Source: Mactra quadrangularis
Lineage: Eukaryota; Mollusca; Bivalvia; Venerida; Mactridae
Length of the DNA stretch: 64,000 bases
Reading direction: 5' to 3'
NCBI GenBank assembly: GCA_025267735.1
Contig: CM046305.1
Coordinates: 38,771,108-38,835,107, forward strand
Shown here: positions 58,983 through 64,000 of the stretch, one piece after another
Layout of the letters: the number at the start of each line of letters is the position of its first letter
How positions within the stretch are numbered: position 1 is the stretch's first letter
Notes under the pieces: generated by a model
The model's database searches: none
What the model was told of the DNA's origin: nothing
The model's input: the letters and a program-made list of their open reading frames with translations, nothing else
Translations under genes and position numbers: made by a program

Positions 58983-59275
58983 ACAGGTCGTATTCTAGGT
59001 CATGCTTGTTTTTGTACTTTAAACAATGGACTTGCCAACTAATTAGGTGAATAAGCTGATGCGTGAACAGCATTCTACTGATTAAAAAAAGGTCAATTTT
59101 TTGTGTAACATTTATGTTAAGTGGTGTGTATGCACATTTTAAATTTTATATAATGACATGTTTAAAATAAGTGTAAACTAATTAAAATATAGAATTGTAA
59201 AAAATCACCTCTAATTATTGGTGTGTAATGAAACTGGCTATGTTTATATACGCAATGTTTACGTCGACGACATGT
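58983..59275. repeat. Local duplication in unit B, first copy
   Basis: Starts CAGGTCGTATTCTAGGTCAT; repeated with ~85-90% identity at 59,884-60,180. The landmarks GGTGAATAAGCTGATGC and ATATACGCAATGTTTACGT occur in both. Absent from unit A. Confidence 0.8.
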
Positions 59276-59489
59276 ACAATCTATGTTGTATTGTGTTTTG
59301 TCTTGTTTATACTATATGGAAAAGTGTTAAATCGTTTCATAAAACATTGTAGTATCTAACATGTGACATATGTGCGTATGATAGCATTTCGTGTTCATGC
59401 AGTAAAGGACTTCATCTTGTACTCAAACTTTTTCTACCTACATTACAAACAAAATTTTACAATTACATTGAACTTTATGTATATGTTAC

Positions 59490-59755
59490 TGGCAATTTGT
59501 AACATGCCTAAAATTTCAGACAATTTATAAATTGCCTAAATGTGTCAGGTATTTTGTAAAATGTCTAAGAATATCTAGGCACTTAACAAAATGCCTAAAA
59601 TTTCAAAATCTTTTTTCACAGATCCTCAAATCTCATGACAAGAAACTATATTTAGGCAATTTGTAAAATATATTGCCAATTTTTCCGGCATTTTGTAATA
59701 CGCTTAGATATTTTAGTCAATTTACAAAATGCCTAAAATGACCAGGCAATTTATT
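59490..59755. repeat. Tandem AGGCA palindromes (unit B)
   Basis: Two groups of WTAGGCAWTTTGTAAAWTGC units on either side of about 59,600-59,645, larger than in unit A. Confidence 0.75.
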
Positions 59756-59883
59756 GAATCTTGTGATTTTCAGCAATAATGTGTGAAAAAACTTTGTTTA
59801 CACCTCGCCAGTGCAGGTGGAAAACCCAGCATTTTAATTTCTGGATATCATCCTTGCGTATGAAAACACTATCGATACACGTA

Positions 59884-60180
59884 CAGGTCGTATTCTAGGT
59901 CATTCGTGTTATTGTACTTTAAACAATGAACTTGCCCACTAAATAGGTGAATAAGCTGATGCATGAACAGTATTTTACTGATTTAAACATACCACTTTGT
60001 TATTTAACGTTATTTTTAAAAAGTGTATATGAACATTGTAAATTTTGTATAATGACATGATTATAAAATAAGTGTAATCTAAATAAACTATAAAATCGTA
60101 AAAAATATTCACCCCTAAACATGGTGTGTAATGAAACTGGCTTTGTTTATATACGCAATGTTTACGTGGACGACCTGTAG
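59884..60180. repeat. Local duplication in unit B, second copy
   Basis: See 58,983-59,275. Confidence 0.8.
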
Positions 60181-61283
60181 TAACTTCATGTTCACCAGTT
60201 AAAACTATCGTTTATACGCTTGTATGAATTTCAAGTTGTGTTCACACATATACTCTTTTGTCTAAAAACACAACGTTATCAGCACACAATGGTTAGTCAT
60301 TGTGTCAAAGTGCAACAAAATGTCTCTCTAATTAAACAATTGTGAGTTTTGAATGCATAACAATGTAGCTAGTCTTGTCTGATATTTCTAAAATATTTAA
60401 CTGGACACTAGAGACATTAACGTTGAGGAAAAAATTAATATTTCTCATTGCCATTTTCTTAAATTGTCAGTTTTTTTAAGATTATCATATTCAATTTGTT
60501 AAAAATTTCCTTTAACGTCCATACGAGAGGAAACATATTTTTATGAGCTTTTATTTCATTTCCTGTGTCATCAAATTTCCATTTCAAAGAGAAACTGATG
60601 GAAAATAATTCTCTATTTATAAAACAATAAATGTCACTAAATTGAAACCATAACATCGATTTCACTTTTCAGATAGTTTTCCTGTTAATATTATTTTATT
60701 TTATCAGTTTACTGAGCGTTAAAACACCGCTAAACAAATACGTGAAGTTCCTCATGTGTTCCGTGAGCTGTCAGTTATAATCAAAATAAATGATTGGAAA
60801 CTAATTAGTTTGCCACTAAGTGAAAACATTTCTTAGTAATGTTAATCACGTGATCAAGTGTTTACAACGTCTTCAATTTTGTAAACACATTCATGATGTC
60901 ATCTACATAGCAAATCTTAACTCGCTTGGGTCTGTCCAGTGAAAACTTGTACAAATACTCTCAAGTGACTCTTTGCAGAAATTTGATGAAAAGAAATGTA
61001 TCTGCCTAAATTATGAAAGATGCGTATAGTTCGAACACAAACAAAACACTGTCTATAATAACAATACAATGAACTAACCCATGACGAGGGATGCCGAGGA
61101 TGACTTTAAAATAAACAATTATTATTGTTAACAAACCGATGTTAAAAGATTGCAGCATAATTATGTAATTATATTTTAAAAAAATTAAAGTATTTTAAAG
61201 ACAAACATCGATAAAGAAAGTATCGTTCTTCTAAGAAGAAACGTAATTTTAGATAATCTTTAACAGTGTGCATTAAATTGCTG
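60181..61283. other. Intron or intergenic of unit B
   Basis: Collinear with unit A, with a B-specific stretch near 61,015-61,125. No exon recognised. Confidence 0.5.
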
Positions 61284-61470
61284 AAGCGGCCGTGGCGTAA
61301 TGGTTAGCATGTCTGACTTCGAATCGGGAGATCGCGGGTTCGAAACCCGGTCGCGGCAGGTCATACCCTATGCATGAGTTGTCGGCCTCGTGGTAGGGTA
61401 AGTTAGTACTGGTGATAGAAACGTGTCCAGAAAATCTATAGTAGGAAGAGCTGGCCGTCGTATAAATGAC
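61284..61470 (+). mobile_element. SINE family IV (tRNA-Arg-like head), unit B
   Basis: GCGGCCGTGGCGTAATGGTT then GCATGTCTGACTTCGAATCG then GCGGGTTCGAAACCCGG. Anticodon loop CTTCGAA gives TCG. The acceptor ends do not pair. Same body as in unit A, so the insertion predates the duplication. Confidence 0.75.
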
Positions 61471-62069
61471 CTATACATGTATTAAATATTACGTTAAAAA
61501 TAATTTCTGAAACAGAATCCTATTTATTGATGCTGTGGTGAATATAATATGAGACATAAAAGGTTTTATACATCATCAGCTGTAACTTTATACACTTGAA
61601 ATTAATACACATGAATTATCAATTAATTATGATTTATAGAGAATATGGTACATAGATTATTATTGTTATTATGTTATGGTTCAAATTTAAAGCCCCATTA
61701 CAAAATTGAACGCTGATAATTGTAAAGTATCATGTTTTGGCTTTAAAATTATGCAAACATCAATAAATATATCAAACCCATCCCAGGCACAAAAATCTCA
61801 AGTATTTCCTTCAGAATTTGTACTAATACCTTGTTGAAATTCGCGATTAAAACCAAGAGTAAAATCACGGAACACAACGAACGAGATCGGAATATCCCGT
61901 CGTGGCTAAAAATAACCATAACTTCAAACCGGAAGTAATCAAATTTTCTGCTTTGATAAATACACGTTTTGTATAGTGAATTTTGTACGAAAGCTAATTA
62001 AACCGCACGAAACTCATGTAAATAGTTTCATGAAATCATACAATAGCATATACTGACGAGAAAAAAACG
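61471..62069. other. Unannotated part of unit B
   Basis: Counterpart of 50.42-51.04 kb. Confidence 0.45.
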
Positions 62070-62660
62070 CATCAATTATGTCTTTAGATATACAGAAACG
62101 TTTGCTGGTAGGCAACGTTCACGTAGAACGCGTGCAACGTGGGTAAGACAAGACAACTACAAAATTTTATGTACAACGTTATTCGCGTAATAGATTTTCA
62201 CGACTGTATCTACGTCACGAATAGTGAAAGGGTAACCGTGTACGCCAAATAACTCAACAATGGGAAAACTACTTGAGACTAGTTCTAAAGTTTAGCCACC
62301 GTCACCGGCGTCTATTTCTACCCTCGTATTATCGCGGGCATTGTGTTGGGAGAATGTAGTGTTTAGTGATCAGTCGTGTTTCGACTTATGTAACGCGCTT
62401 ATTCTTATAAGTGTCTTAAAACGAGTTTCAGCCATAACTCGTTGTTTGCCAAGGTAATCTCGTGGACTCATCACATTGACCAGCTATTATGTCCTGCGAG
62501 TGACGCATTATTTAAGCCACGTCCAGACTTTGTCAATCAGCATAAAACGACAGACCTCTTGCACTTTGCACACGTCACTATTGACTTATCACTGGCTTAC
62601 AACATTTAAGTATTTCTATTGTTATTCTGAATCACGAAAATTATATACCAAGTTGAAATG
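62070..62660. promoter_or_regulatory. CpG-bearing conserved block (unit B)
   Basis: Counterpart of 51,040-51,640. The plus-strand frame there is broken here by TAG near 62,292. Confidence 0.3.
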
Positions 62661-63189
62661 AGCGTTTCATTATTTTGCATCGGTTTATATATTTGCGTAC
62701 TCAAAACTTGCACGCTCTGGTTTCTCGAGTAAATTACTGGAAAACTTTACATTTTCGTGTAAGTTCAAACACTTTACAAGCAATTTGATTGGCTGAGAGA
62801 GTATCTCCGTAGTCTAATTTAAATGTTATAAAAGTACCCCACTTTTATAAGAAACTGATATTTTGAATAACTTGACACCTACAGGGGAACCCGCTAGAGA
62901 GAGTTATTATAACCCCAAGCCAGTTATATTCTATTGTCTTTCTGATAGTATTACTTGTTTTCAGATTGATGATAAAGATTTTTTCTTCGTTTAGTGGCTT
63001 TAAAATATTTCTATGAGACACCTCTTTACTTGTTGTGTATAACATCAACATTATGTATCTTACATCAACATATCACGTGACTCCTCTTTCATGTACCTAT
63101 GAATTGTTTTATGTATGTTTATGTAACTATGTTGTCGACAGGCTTACAGGATATTTGAACAATAAAGTTATACATGCTATTTTCAAATT
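62661..63189. other. Intergenic end of unit B
   Basis: Nothing recognised. Confidence 0.5.
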
Positions 63190-64000
63190 AAATCGGTCAA
63201 AGGTATCTGTATCAGTATAATGTGATATTACGTACCATTTATTGCTAACGGTATCTGTATAATTTAATATGACATATCCTTTCATTGGTATGTAATTTGT
63301 TGTACCCTTTCATTATATCTTTATCAGTATAATGTTATATGACGTAACCTTTTATTCGTATCTGTATCAGTTTAATGTTATATCACGTACCTTTTCATTG
63401 GAATCTTTATCGGTATAATGTTATATGACATAACCTCCGTTGGTATCTGTATCAGTATAATGTTATATGACGTACCCCTCCATTGGTACCGGTATAAGTA
63501 TAATGCTATATGACGTAACCTTCCATTGGTACCGGTATCAGTATCATGTTATATGTCCTACCATTTTATTGCTACCGGTACCAATATAATGCAATATGGC
63601 GTACCGTTCTATTTGTTCCAGTATCAGTATACTAGGATATGACGTACCGTTTTATTAGTTCCGTTATCGTACATATTCTTTATTAACGGTAACCAACCCA
63701 ATATATAACCCTGACTATTGAAATAAACGAAAAACAAAATCAAACTAAATCAAGCAAAAACTTATTTATCACATTTATAAATATATCACACCACGTTAAT
63801 GTCATTAGTGAATTCCTAAGCGTATATCCGTCTAGACTTGTTATTTGTCAATACTTTCAGAATACCCATGGTAATCTCAAGCTATGTCCTTGATTAAAAA
63901 TATTCACTTAATCATATCTATACAGCTTTGTGAATATTGCAACTTCGTCAAGATTTATACTCATTTTAGACAGCTGAATGGTTGACTTGGTATACCCTTT
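63190..64000. repeat. Start of tandem unit C
   Basis: 43 bp satellite (about 63,205-63,690), then the same sequence as 40,320-40,650 and 52,985-53,320, cut by the window end. A third unit therefore continues to the right. Confidence 0.9.

Larger units (their letters stand above)
52200..63190. repeat. Tandem segmental duplication, unit B
   Basis: See unit A. B has its own additions: MITEs at 54.85 and 58.14 kb and a local duplication at 59-60.2 kb. Confidence 0.9.

Noticed and set aside
58939..59073. N-terminal extension of the USP frame in unit B
   Set aside because: It lies upstream of a good splice acceptor, has no UspA features and is absent from unit A.
60880..60965. Minus-strand frame with Y-V-D-D-I, resembling a reverse-transcriptase catalytic motif
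   Set aside because: Only about 30 codons, no other RT motif around, and the tyrosine is a histidine in unit A.
61284..61360. tRNA-Arg(TCG) gene
   Set aside because: The anticodon arm and box B look good, but the acceptor ends do not pair and a SINE body follows. The unit A copy is more degraded.

Overview
This window is AT-rich animal nuclear DNA with very few genes. It contains introns with GT-AG borders, AATAAA-type poly(A) signals, tRNA-derived SINEs, a LINE remnant, many small inverted-repeat transposons (MITEs) and large satellite arrays. A short secreted C1q-domain gene together with a C-terminal UspA-domain exon present in two copies fits a bivalve mollusc best. That is an inference from gene content; another lophotrochozoan is possible.

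Layout. 1-11.8 kb: intergenic sequence with SINE and LINE fragments, a locally duplicated element, a SINE whose tail has grown into a minisatellite, an ATCGT satellite and one possible terminal exon on the minus strand (7.5-7.7 kb). 11.9-33.1 kb: a segmental duplication, D1 (about 11,885-22,258) and D2 (about 25,398-33,129), flanking a C1q-domain gene (22,334-24,762). D1 and D2 differ by a 1.2 kb inversion, several SINE/MITE insertions and deletions. The C1q gene is interrupted in its second exon by a 1,196 bp fold-back transposon with an 8 bp target duplication. The two halves of the C1q domain are otherwise in frame. 33.1-36.8 kb: two adjoining satellites (68 bp and 38 bp units). 36.8-39.5 kb: intergenic. 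39.5-64 kb: a second tandem segmental array of about 11-12.7 kb units, A (39.5-52.2), B (52.2-63.2) and the start of C (63.2-64). Each begins with a 43 bp satellite. Units A and B each carry, on the minus strand, the terminal coding exon of a universal stress protein gene, 1 amino acid apart. The upstream exons of that gene were not found.

The main biological story is the turnover of two stress/immune loci by duplication and mobile elements: a C1q-domain lectin-like gene freshly broken by a fold-back element, and a USP 3' exon preserved in two copies while the DNA around it diverges. Because the duplicated units provide paired filled and empty sites, many insertions can be defined to the base. 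No complete intact protein-coding gene can be shown in this window.
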